A stretch of 64,000 nt of DNA from Burkholderia cepacia (GCF_001039005.1 NZ_LDWR01000019.1:1-64000), one strand, 5' to 3'; shown: positions 43,242 to 52,196, counted from the first letter of the stretch. Numbers and translations are program-made. The notes: generated from the letters alone by a model not told the origin.

Positions 43242-43573
43242 TGCTATCCAAGTTCGAACTGCTGCGCTATCAGCGCGACGACGGTCGCGAGCCTTTCACC
43301 GAATGGCTGAACGCCGTGCGCGACAAACTCGCCCAGGCGCGGATTCGCGAACGCCTGCGCCGCGTGCAGACAGGCAATTTCGGCGATTGCGCGCCTGTCG
43401 GCGAAGGCGTGATCGAACTGCGCATCCATGTCGGCGCCGGCTATCGCGTGTACTTCGGCCGGTACGGCGGGGCACTGGTGCTGCTGTTGTCCGGCGGCGA
43501 CAAGGGCAGTCAACCCGACGACATCAGGCGCGCAAAGGAACACTGGTTGAACTGGAAACGGAGGCAAATGTGA
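43241..43573 (+). CDS. Type II toxin, RelE/HigB-like addiction-module killer
   Basis: 110 residues of the RelE-superfamily addiction-module killer type: FTEWLNAVRDKLAQARIRERLRR, GNFGDCAPVGEGVIELRIHVGAGYRVYFGR and LLLSGGDKGSQPDDIRRAKE. The ELRIHxGxGYRVYF stretch carries the RNase/ribosome-binding core. The ATG at 43241 has no ribosome site and lies inside the operator palindrome, so initiation is either leaderless or further inside. Toxin first, antitoxin second: the usual order of HigBA-like systems. Its stop overlaps the GTG of the antitoxin. Confidence 0.88.
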   Translation: MLSKFELLRYQRDDGREPFTEWLNAVRDKLAQARIRERLRRVQTGNFGDCAPVGEGVIELRIHVGAGYRVYFGRYGGALVLLLSGGDKGSQPDDIRRAKEHWLNWKRRQM

Positions 43574-43899
43574 ACAAGCTCAAAGGCGCGGTATCGCACC
43601 ACGACGCGGAAGTCGCCGAACTCGGCGCCGACCGCGAACTCGCGGTGGCGTATCTGCGCGTCGCCATGGAATCGCTCGACGATCCCGACAACCGCGCGGC
43701 CGGCCTGCTCGCGCTGCGCACGGTCGCGGAAGCGTACGGCGGGCTCGGCGCGGTCGCGGCCGAAGCCGGCATCAGCCGCGAATCGCTGTATCGCACGCTG
43801 TCCCCCAACGGCAACCCGACGCTGAAAACCCTGCTCGCGGTGCTCAAGACCGTCGGCCTGCGCCTGTCCGTCGTCCCCGCGCAGTCGGCGCACGCGTAA
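43570..43899 (+). CDS. Addiction-module antidote (antitoxin), HTH type
   Basis: 109 residues from a GTG at 43570, with GGAGG (43560-43564) inside the end of the toxin gene; overlap as GTGA. Helix-turn-helix: AVAYLRVAMESLDDPD, then AYGGLGAVAAEAGISRESLYRTLSPNGNP and LLAVLKTVGLRLSVVP, the probable-addiction-module-antidote family. It neutralises the upstream toxin and should bind the palindrome at 43222. A terminator hairpin that includes its stop ends the operon. Confidence 0.87.
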   Translation: MNKLKGAVSHHDAEVAELGADRELAVAYLRVAMESLDDPDNRAAGLLALRTVAEAYGGLGAVAAEAGISRESLYRTLSPNGNPTLKTLLAVLKTVGLRLSVVPAQSAHA

Positions 43900-43920
43900 G
43901 CGGCACACGGCCCGCTTACG
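43895..43920. terminator. Bidirectional terminator hairpin over both stops
   Basis: CGTAAGCGG and CCGCTTACG form a perfect 9-bp stem with an 8-nt loop. It contains the stop codons of the convergent antitoxin and DedA-PAP2 genes. Confidence 0.6.
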
Positions 43921-45934
43921 GCCGGACCATCCACACGAGCAGCATCTCGGCCGGCGCGGTATTCGTCCCCGCCGGCGGATGCTCGATCGTCGGTTCGACC
44001 GCCAGCGCCTGCGCGATCGTCGCCGCATCGTCGATCGGCGTCGTACGCACGAACGTCATCAACCGCGCCGGCCGGTGCAGCGCCTCGCGATACAGCGCGC
44101 CATACCACAGCGGCCGCATGCCGAGCGCGTCCTGCAACACGTACGGATAACGCCACAGCCGCAACACGAGGCGGCTTTCCGGGTGGCCCGGATCGACGCG
44201 GACGAACACGCGGCGCGTGCTTTCGCCGTGCGTGTAGCGCGGCAGCACGGGTAACGTATCGGCGGTCGCCTGCGGCAACAGCCAGCGCAGCGCGGTGGCC
44301 GGCGACCACGGCGTCGCGCGCTGCCAGCCGGCCTGCGCGAGATGGCGGTCGAGCGTGTCCGACGTCGCGCTCCATTGCAGCGGCAGATATTCCTCGCGGT
44401 CGCCGCCGATCTCGGTGCGCCGCGTCGGCACGCGCTCCCACCCGCCGCGCAGCCACTGGTCGACGGTCATCGCGACCACGTCGCCGACATGCGGGCGCGA
44501 CGCGCGGTCGAGCTGCCATTGCGCGGGAACCGTCCAGACACCCGCCGTCGCAAGCACCACCACCACCGCGACGAGCGCGCCCCGCGGCTGCACATGCTCG
44601 TGCACATGCCAATACGCATAGGCGCCGGCAAGCAGCGCGAACCAGGCCAGCCCGAGGCTCCAGCCGCCAAGCAGCCCCGACAGCCAGGTGTCGCCGACGT
44701 ACAGCCGCGCGAAACCGCCGAGCACGATCCACAGCACGACGGCCGTCACGACCGGAATGCGCCACAGTGCGGGCCGGTCGCGCGTCAACACCCAGCCGAG
44801 GCCGCTGCTCGCGAGGATCGCGAACGCGGCTTCGGCATCGGGCAGCGGCACGTGCAGCGCGCCGGGCGGCAGACTCGCGGGCGTTGCGCCCGGTACGCCC
44901 GCGCCGAACACCGGCACGAGCACGAAGGCGATGCCGACCGTCGCGAGCCACCACACGGCCGTCAGCCAGCAGCGATGGATCATCAGCCAGACCAGAAACG
45001 CGGCCGCGACGATCAGCCCCGTATCGTGCCCGTGCAGCACGGCAACCGCGCGCATCGCGGCGTCCACGGGCGGCGTGCGCAGGTTCTGCAGGAACGCGTA
45101 CAGCGCGATGTCCGTGTGCATCAACGGATCGTTCGCGACGACATCCTGCACGAGGCCCGCGAACAACCACACGCAGCCGATGAACAGCAGCGTGAGCACG
45201 GGCACCGTGCCCGGCAGGCGGCGCACGCGCGCGATCGCGCCGTTCAGCCGCGCACCGAGCCGCGGCCAGCGGTGCGCACACGCATGCATGGTCGCGACGA
45301 GCGCACGGCGCAGCAGCGGCCAGCCGCGCCGCAGCGCGACGCGCACGCCGATCCACACGAGCGCGACCAGCGCGGCGACGACCAGCAGGATCACGGCGAC
45401 CCGCACACTGATCGCCGCGGCCAGTGCGGCCGACGCGCCGAACAGGATGCCCGGCGCCACATGCACGGGCGCCCATATGAGTGCCGAGATCACGTTGACC
45501 GGATAAAACGACCGGCGCGGCAGCGTCGCGCAGCCGACGACGACCGGCACGACCGCGCGCACCGGCGCGAGAAAGCGCGCGAGCACGATGCTCTTCATGC
45601 CGTGACGCAGCACAAACTCCTCGCCACGCGTATAGGCGGCCGCATAACCGAAGCGCGCCCACACATTGCGGATCACGCCGCGGTAGCGCCGCCCGAGCTC
45701 GTAGCTGATCCCGTCGCCGACCACGGCGCCGACGGCCGCGACGCCGATCGTCGTCCAGCCGTCGAGCGCGCCCGCGCCGATCAGCGCCCCCGCCGCGAAC
45801 ATCACGGCGCCGGCCGGCACGACCGTGCCGATCAGCGCGATCGCCTCGGCGCAAGCGGTCACGAACACGATCGTCAGCACGAGCAGCGGATGCGCGCCGA
45901 TCGCGCCGATCCACGCGTGGATCGTGTCGCTCAT
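43916..45934 (-). CDS. DedA - PAP2-like - LssY_C fusion membrane protein with degenerate PAP2 site
   Basis: 672 residues from the ATG at 45934, with GGAG upstream; a GTG 12 bp earlier is possible. N-terminal DedA/SNARE-associated domain (about 10-200; GTVVPAGAVMFAAG and ARFLAPVRAVVPVVVG), then a six-helix PAP2-like domain (about 235-450), then a soluble LssY_C domain (about 480-670). The PAP2 motifs are altered: PSGH is replaced by PDAE, and RLYVGDTWLSGLLGG lacks the catalytic His and Asp. DedA proteins move lipid carriers across the membrane; the fusion suggests lipid handling without phosphatase activity. Confidence 0.82.
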   Translation of the reverse strand: MSDTIHAWIGAIGAHPLLVLTIVFVTACAEAIALIGTVVPAGAVMFAAGALIGAGALDGWTTIGVAAVGAVVGDGISYELGRRYRGVIRNVWARFGYAAAYTRGEEFVLRHGMKSIVLARFLAPVRAVVPVVVGCATLPRRSFYPVNVISALIWAPVHVAPGILFGASAALAAAISVRVAVILLVVAALVALVWIGVRVALRRGWPLLRRALVATMHACAHRWPRLGARLNGAIARVRRLPGTVPVLTLLFIGCVWLFAGLVQDVVANDPLMHTDIALYAFLQNLRTPPVDAAMRAVAVLHGHDTGLIVAAAFLVWLMIHRCWLTAVWWLATVGIAFVLVPVFGAGVPGATPASLPPGALHVPLPDAEAAFAILASSGLGWVLTRDRPALWRIPVVTAVVLWIVLGGFARLYVGDTWLSGLLGGWSLGLAWFALLAGAYAYWHVHEHVQPRGALVAVVVVLATAGVWTVPAQWQLDRASRPHVGDVVAMTVDQWLRGGWERVPTRRTEIGGDREEYLPLQWSATSDTLDRHLAQAGWQRATPWSPATALRWLLPQATADTLPVLPRYTHGESTRRVFVRVDPGHPESRLVLRLWRYPYVLQDALGMRPLWYGALYREALHRPARLMTFVRTTPIDDAATIAQALAVEPTIEHPPAGTNTAPAEMLLVWMVRP

Positions 45935-46036
45935 CGCACGCTCCACCGCGGTGCGGCGCGGCGTGCGAACACCGGGTCGGCAGTGGCGTGGGAAACGTTC
46001 ATCGCGGGATGCGCGCGGTCGCGCCGGCGTAGGCGG

Positions 46037-46489
46037 TCAATCGAACTCGTGCTGCCGCGCATCGGCCTCGAGCGGCGCGTCGTGGTACCCGACCGTCGCG
46101 ATCTCCTGCAGATAGCGCGCGAGAAACGCGCCGATCGATCCGGCGGCCTCGAATTGATGCACGTGACGGAATTCATGAGTCAGCAGGCGGCGCGTATCCT
46201 GCCCGCGCAGCACGTACACCGCATGGCCGAGGGTCAGGCCGATCGTCCCCGGCGACAACAGCCCCGTGTCGCGGGCGATCGCGGCAAGCGTTGGCGTTTC
46301 GGGAAACGGCATGCGGTCGACGATCACCACGCGGATCCGCTCGGGCTGCGCGACGCCGACCGTGCGCGCGTCGTCGGCTTGCGCCGGCGTCAGCGGCGCG
46401 CCCTGGGCGATCCCGCGCGCCGCCTCCGCTTCAGCCCATGCGACGGCGGCGGGCAGCGCGGACGGCAGGATATCGGCAAGGTCGATCAT
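46037..46489 (-). CDS. Small HEXXH protein, possible metallopeptidase
   Basis: 150 residues from the ATG at 46489, preceded by GAGGAG. No family name is recognised. It has LLTHEFRHVHQFEAAG with an HEXXH zinc motif (105-109), and an EADA stretch 35 residues later could give a third ligand. No signal peptide. LTHEFRHVHQ recalls the helix of DUF4157-like peptidases. It lies 102 bp upstream of the DedA-PAP2 gene on the same strand, with no obvious functional link. Confidence 0.6.
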   Translation of the reverse strand: MIDLADILPSALPAAVAWAEAEAARGIAQGAPLTPAQADDARTVGVAQPERIRVVIVDRMPFPETPTLAAIARDTGLLSPGTIGLTLGHAVYVLRGQDTRRLLTHEFRHVHQFEAAGSIGAFLARYLQEIATVGYHDAPLEADARQHEFD

Positions 46490-46811
46490 CGCGGGGCTCC
46501 TCGGTGACGAAGTGGCATCGGGCACCAGTTTAGTCCCGAATCAGGCGGGTTCGCGGGGCGGCGCTCGACACACCGGCCGGCGTGCCCCGGTCGCGGCAGT
46601 CATCCGGGAATACCCGGCCACGCACGCGTTCCGCATCGTACCCTTTCCCGTGGATTATTTCGTTTTGGTGCGCATTCCGCATCCGGCTATCTCGAAAATT
46701 TCCCGGATGTGTACCGTTTTCGGATTCGGCGGAATATATTGGTCAGAAGAACAGCCGCGGCGGCAACCGGACAGCCGTTCGCCGCGTCATCCCGAAGAGG
46801 ATCGCTAGAAG
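46490..46811. other. Regulatory region upstream of the NarL-type two-component genes
   Basis: 322 bp without a gene. AT-richer from 46640 to 46745, with TACCCTT (46637-46643) and TACCGTT (46712-46718), which resemble NarL-family heptamers, and an AATATATT stretch near 46733. An AGAGGA sequence precedes the response-regulator start. Confidence 0.45.
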
Positions 46812-47459
46812 ATGATCAGGGTAATTCTGGCTGACGATCACGCAGTCATGCGGGACGGACTGCGTTACATCCTGGAGAGGGCCGGCGGTTTCGACATTGT
46901 CGGCGAGGCGAGCGACGGCTCGGCCACGCTCGCGCTGGCCGAGCGCGCCGCCGCCGACGTGCTGCTGCTCGACCTGTCGATGCCCGCGCCGACCGGCATC
47001 GAGCTGATCCGGCTGCTCAAAAGCCATGCGCCGTCGCTGCGCACGCTCGTGCTGACGATGCACGCGGAAGCGCAGTACGTGGCGCGCGCGTTCAAGGCCG
47101 GCGCAACCGGCTACCTGACGAAGGACAGTGCCACCGCCGAGCTCGTCGAGGCCGTCGGCAAGGTCGCGGCGGGCGGCGTCTACGTGAGTCCGTCGGCGGC
47201 CGAAGGCCTCGCGCACACGCTGTGCGCGCCGGCCGCGGCGCTGCCGCACGAACGGCTGTCCACGCGCGAGCTCGACGTGATGCACCGCATCATCGCGGGC
47301 CAGACCATCACGCAGATCGCGTCCGAACTCGCGCTGAGCGCAAAGACGGTCAGCACGTACAAGACGCGGATCCTCGAGAAGATGGAACTGCCGCACGAAG
47401 CCGCGCTGGTCCGCTACGCGGTGCGCCACGACCTCGACCCCGGCGTCGACGACGCATGA
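46812..47459 (+). CDS. NarL-type response regulator
   Basis: 215 residues. Receiver domain with D8-D9, phospho-acceptor D54 in LLLDLSMP and the LTKDSATAELV Lys region; LuxR-type helix-turn-helix (LSTRELDVMHRIIAGQ, then IASELALSAKTVSTYKTRIL) at 150-200. The stop overlaps the kinase start as ATGA, so the pair is co-translated. No obvious target next to it; NarL-like heptamers upstream suggest autoregulation. Confidence 0.92.
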   Translation: MIRVILADDHAVMRDGLRYILERAGGFDIVGEASDGSATLALAERAAADVLLLDLSMPAPTGIELIRLLKSHAPSLRTLVLTMHAEAQYVARAFKAGATGYLTKDSATAELVEAVGKVAAGGVYVSPSAAEGLAHTLCAPAAALPHERLSTRELDVMHRIIAGQTITQIASELALSAKTVSTYKTRILEKMELPHEAALVRYAVRHDLDPGVDDA

Positions 47460-49246
47460 CGGCCGCCCACCTCCCGCCCGCGCCCCCGGACGACGAAGAG
47501 CCGGACGCGTCGCGCCTGTTCATGTCGTCGCTGCCGCCGCGCCGGCGCGAGCGGCGGCTCGCGCTCGCGACGGTCATCGTGTCGGCGATGTTCTTCGCCG
47601 CGCTCGCGCCGTTCGCGGGCGTGCCGCTCGCGCCGGGCTGGGCGTTCATCCCCGTGTATCAGTCGGCGATCGTCGTCAACGACATGGTGACGGCCGGCCT
47701 CCTGCTCGGCCAGTACGCGATCCTGCGCGAGAAGTCGCTGCTCGTGCTCGCGGGCGGCTACCTGTTCACGGGCTTCATGGCCGGCACGCACATGCTGACC
47801 TTTCCCGGGCTGTTCGCGCCGACGGGCCTGCTCGGCGCCGGCGACCAGACCACTGCCTGGCTCTACCTGTTCTGGCACGGCGGTTTTCCGCTGACGGTCG
47901 CCGCCTACGCGCTGCTGCGCGTGGCGTCGCGCGCGCGTCCGGCCCCGCTCCCTGCCCCGCAGCGCCGTGCGGCGATTCCGGTGACGCTCTGCATCGCCGC
48001 GGCGGGCGGCGCGACGGTCGCGCTCGCGCTGCTCGCGACCGCCGGCCACTACCTGCTGCCGCGCATCATGAACGGCAACCGGATGGCCGCGACGATGACG
48101 AACGCGATCACGGTCGTCTGGGGACTGAACCTGGTCGCGCTGATGCTGATGTGGCGGCAGCGGCGCCGCCATTCCGTGCTCGACCTGTGGGTGATGACCG
48201 TGCTCGTCGCCTGGCTGTTCGACATCGCGCTGTCGTCGATGCTGAATCACGGGCGCTACGATCTCGGCTTCTACGCGGGCCGCGCGTACGGCCTGGTCGC
48301 ATCGGGTGTCGTGCTGTTCGCGATGCTGTTCGAGAACGGCCGGCTGCATGCGCAGACGGTGCGCGCGCTGGCCGGCGCGCGCTACCAGCATCTGCTCGTC
48401 GTGCAGAAGGGCGCGCAGCTGAACGATGCGAACGAGCAGCTCGAACAGCGCGTCGCCGCGCGCACCGCGCAACTGAGCGCGTCGAACCGCGACCTGCGGC
48501 GCGAAGTCGAGGAGCGCGTGCGCGCGGAGCGGGCGCTGCAGGCATCGCGCGAGGAACTGCGCGAGATCGCCGCGATCAGCGCGACCGCGCGCGAAGCCGA
48601 GCAACGCCGCATCGCGCGCGAGCTGCACGACGAACTCGCGCAGACGCTCGCGACGCTGAAGAACGATCTCGAATGGCTGATCGACCACGTGCCGCAGGAC
48701 GATGCGCCGCTTGCACGCAAGATCGCGACGATGCACACGCTGTCGCGCGGCGCGGTGGCCGCGACGCGCCGCATCGCGTCGGACCTGCGCCCGCTGATGC
48801 TCGACGATCTCGGTTTCGCCGCGGCGATGCAATGGCTCGTGGAGGATTTCCGGCGCCGTCACACGATCGCGTGCACGCTGCACGTCGACCCGCCCGAGCT
48901 GCAGCTCGACGAGCCGTATGCGACAGCCGTGTTCCGCATCGCGCAGGAAGCGCTCGCGAACGTCGCGCGGCATGCGGCCGCGTCGCAGGCGAACGTCGAA
49001 CTCGTGTACGGCGACGATGCGATCGCGTTGACGATACGCGACGACGGCGCGGGATTCGATCCCGGCGTGCCACGCAAGTCGAGCTCGTTCGGCCTGGTGG
49101 GTTTGCGCGAGCGCGCGTATCTCGTCGGCGGCACGCTGCAGATCACGACGACGCTCGGCGAGGGTACGACGGTCGAGGTGGATATTCCGCTGCCGCACGC
49201 GCCCGTGGCGATCGCGCATGGCGGGGATGGGGTTTCGCGGGGGTAA
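47456..49246 (+). CDS. MASE4-type membrane sensor histidine kinase (HisKA_3)
   Basis: 596 residues from the ATG at 47456. Six to seven membrane helices (about 36-300) match the MASE4 integral-membrane sensor domain (YQSAIVVNDMVTAGLLLGQY). A coiled coil (about 318-372) leads to the HisKA_3 dimerisation domain with ARELHDELAQTLATLK (H391) and an HATPase with QEALANVARHAAA and SSFGLVGLRERA. NarX/DesK-like kinase for the response regulator before it. The signal is unknown; the membrane sensor domain suggests a membrane or small diffusible cue. Confidence 0.9.
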   Translation: MTAAHLPPAPPDDEEPDASRLFMSSLPPRRRERRLALATVIVSAMFFAALAPFAGVPLAPGWAFIPVYQSAIVVNDMVTAGLLLGQYAILREKSLLVLAGGYLFTGFMAGTHMLTFPGLFAPTGLLGAGDQTTAWLYLFWHGGFPLTVAAYALLRVASRARPAPLPAPQRRAAIPVTLCIAAAGGATVALALLATAGHYLLPRIMNGNRMAATMTNAITVVWGLNLVALMLMWRQRRRHSVLDLWVMTVLVAWLFDIALSSMLNHGRYDLGFYAGRAYGLVASGVVLFAMLFENGRLHAQTVRALAGARYQHLLVVQKGAQLNDANEQLEQRVAARTAQLSASNRDLRREVEERVRAERALQASREELREIAAISATAREAEQRRIARELHDELAQTLATLKNDLEWLIDHVPQDDAPLARKIATMHTLSRGAVAATRRIASDLRPLMLDDLGFAAAMQWLVEDFRRRHTIACTLHVDPPELQLDEPYATAVFRIAQEALANVARHAAASQANVELVYGDDAIALTIRDDGAGFDPGVPRKSSSFGLVGLRERAYLVGGTLQITTTLGEGTTVEVDIPLPHAPVAIAHGGDGVSRG

Positions 49247-49284
49247 GTGCGGTGGCTTGCGGTAGCGCCGCGTCGCTAACGTGG

Positions 49285-49584
49285 TCAGTGGTAGTCGTCT
49301 TCGCGTTGATGACGTACGGCGAGGATCGTTACCTGCTCCGCACTTTCGATCTCGAACAACAGGACATAGCCTGACGTACCGAAGGACACGATCAATTCGC
49401 GCAGAAACGGATTGCTCGCGTCGATCTTGCGACAAGTGAACGGAAACAATCGCAGCATGGCGACGCCGCGTTCGATCGCCTCCAGGGCCCTCGCCGCCGC
49501 ATCCACATCACGTTCGAGAAGATATCGATACGGTCGAACCAGATCTTCACGCGCCGCTTGCGTATAGCGGACCGGGTAGCTCAA
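49285..49584 (-). CDS. Type II toxin, ParE/RelE family
   Basis: 99 residues: YPVRYTQAAREDLVRPYRYL, FTCRKIDASNPFLRELIVSF and GYVLLFEIESAEQVTILAVRHQREDDY, the ParE/RelE fold with conserved Arg and the C-terminal RHQRExDY. Its start overlaps the antitoxin stop by 4 bp. Antitoxin first, toxin second, opposite order to the pair at 43.2 kb. Confidence 0.9.
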   Translation of the reverse strand: MSYPVRYTQAAREDLVRPYRYLLERDVDAAARALEAIERGVAMLRLFPFTCRKIDASNPFLRELIVSFGTSGYVLLFEIESAEQVTILAVRHQREDDYH

Positions 49585-49856
49585 TCAGCCGCCTTCGCCG
49601 CACGTGCGGCGTTCAGCATGCTCTCAAGCTCGTTCTGCACATCCGCGGCATCGACGTATTCGCCGGTACGCCGCGCCTCGTCGCGCGACGCCAGGCCGCG
49701 TGCGACGAACTCGCGCTGCATGCGCCGGCGCGCAATGCCATCACGCAACGCCGACTCCATGAACGCAGACAGCGTCTCGTTTTCTGCCAGAACCGATTCC
49801 GCCTCTTCACGCAGTTTCGGGTCGACTCGCAGCGCAGGCATCGTTGCTGTTTTCAT
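49581..49856 (-). CDS. Antitoxin of the ParE/RelE pair (ribbon-helix-helix type)
   Basis: 91 residues from the ATG at 49856, preceded by GGAG. MPALRVDPKLREEAESVLAE is the RHH DNA-binding start; the C-terminal half (REFVARGLASRDEARRTGEY) matches the YlcI/YnfO antitoxin group that wraps the toxin. The perfect palindrome at 49867 lies just upstream of its ribosome site. Confidence 0.87.
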   Translation of the reverse strand: MKTATMPALRVDPKLREEAESVLAENETLSAFMESALRDGIARRRMQREFVARGLASRDEARRTGEYVDAADVQNELESMLNAARAAKAAD

Positions 49857-49866
49857 CGCACACTCC

Positions 49867-49888
49867 ATGCATTACATATGTAATGCAT
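49867..49888. promoter_or_regulatory. Perfect 22-bp palindromic operator of the ParE-type pair
   Basis: ATGCATTACAT followed directly by its exact reverse complement, 11-32 bp upstream of the antitoxin start. Expected binding site of the RHH antitoxin for autorepression. Confidence 0.65.
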
Positions 49889-50083
49889 AATAGCACGTCA
49901 GCATGAGCGTGAAGAGTCGGCCATATGGAATAGTCGGCTTGCGAGGTGTTCTCATCCCTGCCCCCCATCCCGTTACGCCGAGCGCCCGATGACAGAATCG
50001 GCACAGCGCTACAATCCACCGCCATCGCCATCCGCACACTTCTCGCGCCAACGCGCCGGCCGCCCGGATCTCCCGTCACCACG

Positions 50084-50761
50084 ATGAAAACCATCCTCAC
50101 CTACGTACTCTGCTTCGTCGCCGTCGCGGCCGGCTGGCTGGCGGTATCGCTGCTGTGCTGGCCTGTCCTGCTTGCACTCCAGGCGCTGACGACGGCGCTG
50201 TTCATCCCGCATCCGGCCGGCAGCTACCTCGGGCTCGGATTCGTGTCGACCGCGCGGCTGATGGATTTCCCGACCAGCTTCGTCGGCGCCTTGTCGGTGC
50301 CGTTCATGAATGTGCCGCTCGGGTTCATCGCGATCATCTGGTGGTTCGGCGTGTTGCTGATCGTGCCTTCCGCCTGCAAGCGTTACCGCACCAAGCCGCG
50401 CGGCCGCACATCGCGGGCCGTCCTGTGGCGCGCGGCCCGCTCGCTGCTGATCTTCACCGCCGTGCTCTTCGTCGTCGCGACGCCGTTCCTGCGGCGCTAC
50501 GAAATCGTGACGCAGGATCACCTCTACGTGCGGCACCTGTTCGACTGGCACGAGCGCGCGTACCCGCTCGCGTCGCTGAAGGAGATCCACGTGGACATGC
50601 CCGAATACAACCGCGGCATCATCACGTGGGACTTCAGATTCGACGGCGACAACCGCTTCTCGACGACCGCGCCGGACATCGCCGCGCTCAAGTACCTGCT
50701 GTCGAACACACACGCATCGACCAACTTCAAGGTCGTCGGGAACCAGGTGATGATGCGGTGA
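50084..50761 (+). CDS. Uncharacterised membrane protein
   Basis: 225 residues from the ATG at 50084, the first start that gives a membrane-inserted N-terminus (ILTYVLCFVAVAAGWLAVSL); the ribosome site is weak. Three to four membrane helices (about 5-25, 25-45, 70-100, 125-145), then a soluble C-terminal domain of about 80 residues (EIVTQDHLYVRHLFDWHERA and on) of PH-like character. No family recognised. It stands alone between the toxin-antitoxin pair and an MFS gene on the opposite strand. Confidence 0.65.
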   Translation: MKTILTYVLCFVAVAAGWLAVSLLCWPVLLALQALTTALFIPHPAGSYLGLGFVSTARLMDFPTSFVGALSVPFMNVPLGFIAIIWWFGVLLIVPSACKRYRTKPRGRTSRAVLWRAARSLLIFTAVLFVVATPFLRRYEIVTQDHLYVRHLFDWHERAYPLASLKEIHVDMPEYNRGIITWDFRFDGDNRFSTTAPDIAALKYLLSNTHASTNFKVVGNQVMMR

Positions 50762-50773
50762 CGCCGCGCGCGC

Positions 50774-52084
50774 TCACACGCGCGCCGCCACCATCCCCCG
50801 CTCCGAGCGCGTCCACGCGACCAGCGCGCCGATCCCGAGCAGCGCGAGACACACGATCGGCACGATCATCGGCCCGAACGCGGTGCCCGTCACCTTGCCC
50901 GCGAACGGCATCAGGTTCTGGCTGAAGAAGCCGCCGAGGTTGCCGATCGAATTGATCGCCGCGACGCTCGCGGCCGCACGCGCGCCGGTGAAGTAGCGCG
51001 GCGGCATCGACCAGAAGCACGGATACAGCAGCGGGATGCACGCGCCGCCGAGCACGAGCGCGACGAAGCGCAGCGGCGTCGACGGCAGCACGAGACTCAG
51101 CAGGAAACCGAGCGCGCCGAGCGCCGCGACGATCGCGATCGTGCGCAGGATGCTCTTCGCGCGGCGCAGCTTCGCCGGCAGCCACACCAGCAGCAGCACC
51201 GCGAGCGCCCACGGCAACATGCTCAGGAGGCCATTCGTGCTGCTCGACACGCCGAACGATTTCACGAGTGTCGGCAGCCAGTACGTGACGCCGTACAGCG
51301 ACGTCGACATCAGCATGTAGGTTGCCGCGAACAGCATCACGCGCGGATCGAGCAGCGCCTTCCACGGCTGCCCGTGCTCGGCCTGTGCCGGCTTCTCGCG
51401 TTCGAGCGCGGCCGCGACGATCTGCTTCTCGCGCTCGTCGAGGAACGGCGCTTCGCGGAACGACGCAGGCAGCACGCGAAACACGACGATCGCGACGATC
51501 ACGGCCGGGATGCCCGTTGCAATGAACACCCACTGCCAGCCCGCCAGCCCCCACACGCCGTTCAGGCTCAGCAGCACGCCGCCGACCAGCGAGCCGAGCA
51601 TGTTCGCGAGCGCGCTGCCGAGCGTGAAGATACCGAGCACCTTCGTGCGGTAGCTCTGCGGAAACCACAGCGTCAGGTAGTAGATCACGCCCGGATAGAA
51701 ACCGGCCTCGGCGATGCCGAGCAGGAAGCGCAGCGAGCAGAACGCGGGCATCGACGTCGTGAAGCCCATCAGCACCGTGATGAGGCCCCACGTCAGCATG
51801 ATCCGCGCGAGCCACACGCGCGCGCCGTAGCGATGCAGCGCGAGCGTGCTCGGCACCTCGAACAGCAGGTAGCCGATGAAGAACAGCGACGACGCGAGCC
51901 CGAACGCGGCCTCCGTCATCCCGAGGCTGTGCACCATCTGCAGTTTCGCGAAGCCGACGTTCTGCCGGTCGATGAACGCGATCAGGAACATCACGACGAG
52001 AATGGGCAGCAGGCGCCGCGCCACCTTCGACATGATGCGCTGTTCTTCGGCGGACGCGGGGTCCAGGGTTTCGGTAGCGTTCAC
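50774..52084 (-). CDS. MFS transporter, anion:cation symporter (ACS) family
   Basis: 436 residues, about 12 TM segments. FIDRQNVGFAKLQM in TM1 and GLASSLFFIGYLLFEVPSTLAL in TM2 are the classic ACS (phthalate/tartrate/glucarate permease) signature. Imports an organic anion with protons. It lies 112 bp downstream of the orphan binding-protein gene on the same strand and may share its promoter. Confidence 0.93.
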   Translation of the reverse strand: MNATETLDPASAEEQRIMSKVARRLLPILVVMFLIAFIDRQNVGFAKLQMVHSLGMTEAAFGLASSLFFIGYLLFEVPSTLALHRYGARVWLARIMLTWGLITVLMGFTTSMPAFCSLRFLLGIAEAGFYPGVIYYLTLWFPQSYRTKVLGIFTLGSALANMLGSLVGGVLLSLNGVWGLAGWQWVFIATGIPAVIVAIVVFRVLPASFREAPFLDEREKQIVAAALEREKPAQAEHGQPWKALLDPRVMLFAATYMLMSTSLYGVTYWLPTLVKSFGVSSSTNGLLSMLPWALAVLLLVWLPAKLRRAKSILRTIAIVAALGALGFLLSLVLPSTPLRFVALVLGGACIPLLYPCFWSMPPRYFTGARAAASVAAINSIGNLGGFFSQNLMPFAGKVTGTAFGPMIVPIVCLALLGIGALVAWTRSERGMVAARV

Positions 52085-52196
52085 TGCAGGCTCCTTACGT
52101 GAATCGGTTGCGTGTCGGTTGAATCGGCGCCGTGCACAACGAAGGCGCGGGCGCGGAATGTTTCGATGAATGGGGTCCGGCGCAAGCCGGCGGCGT

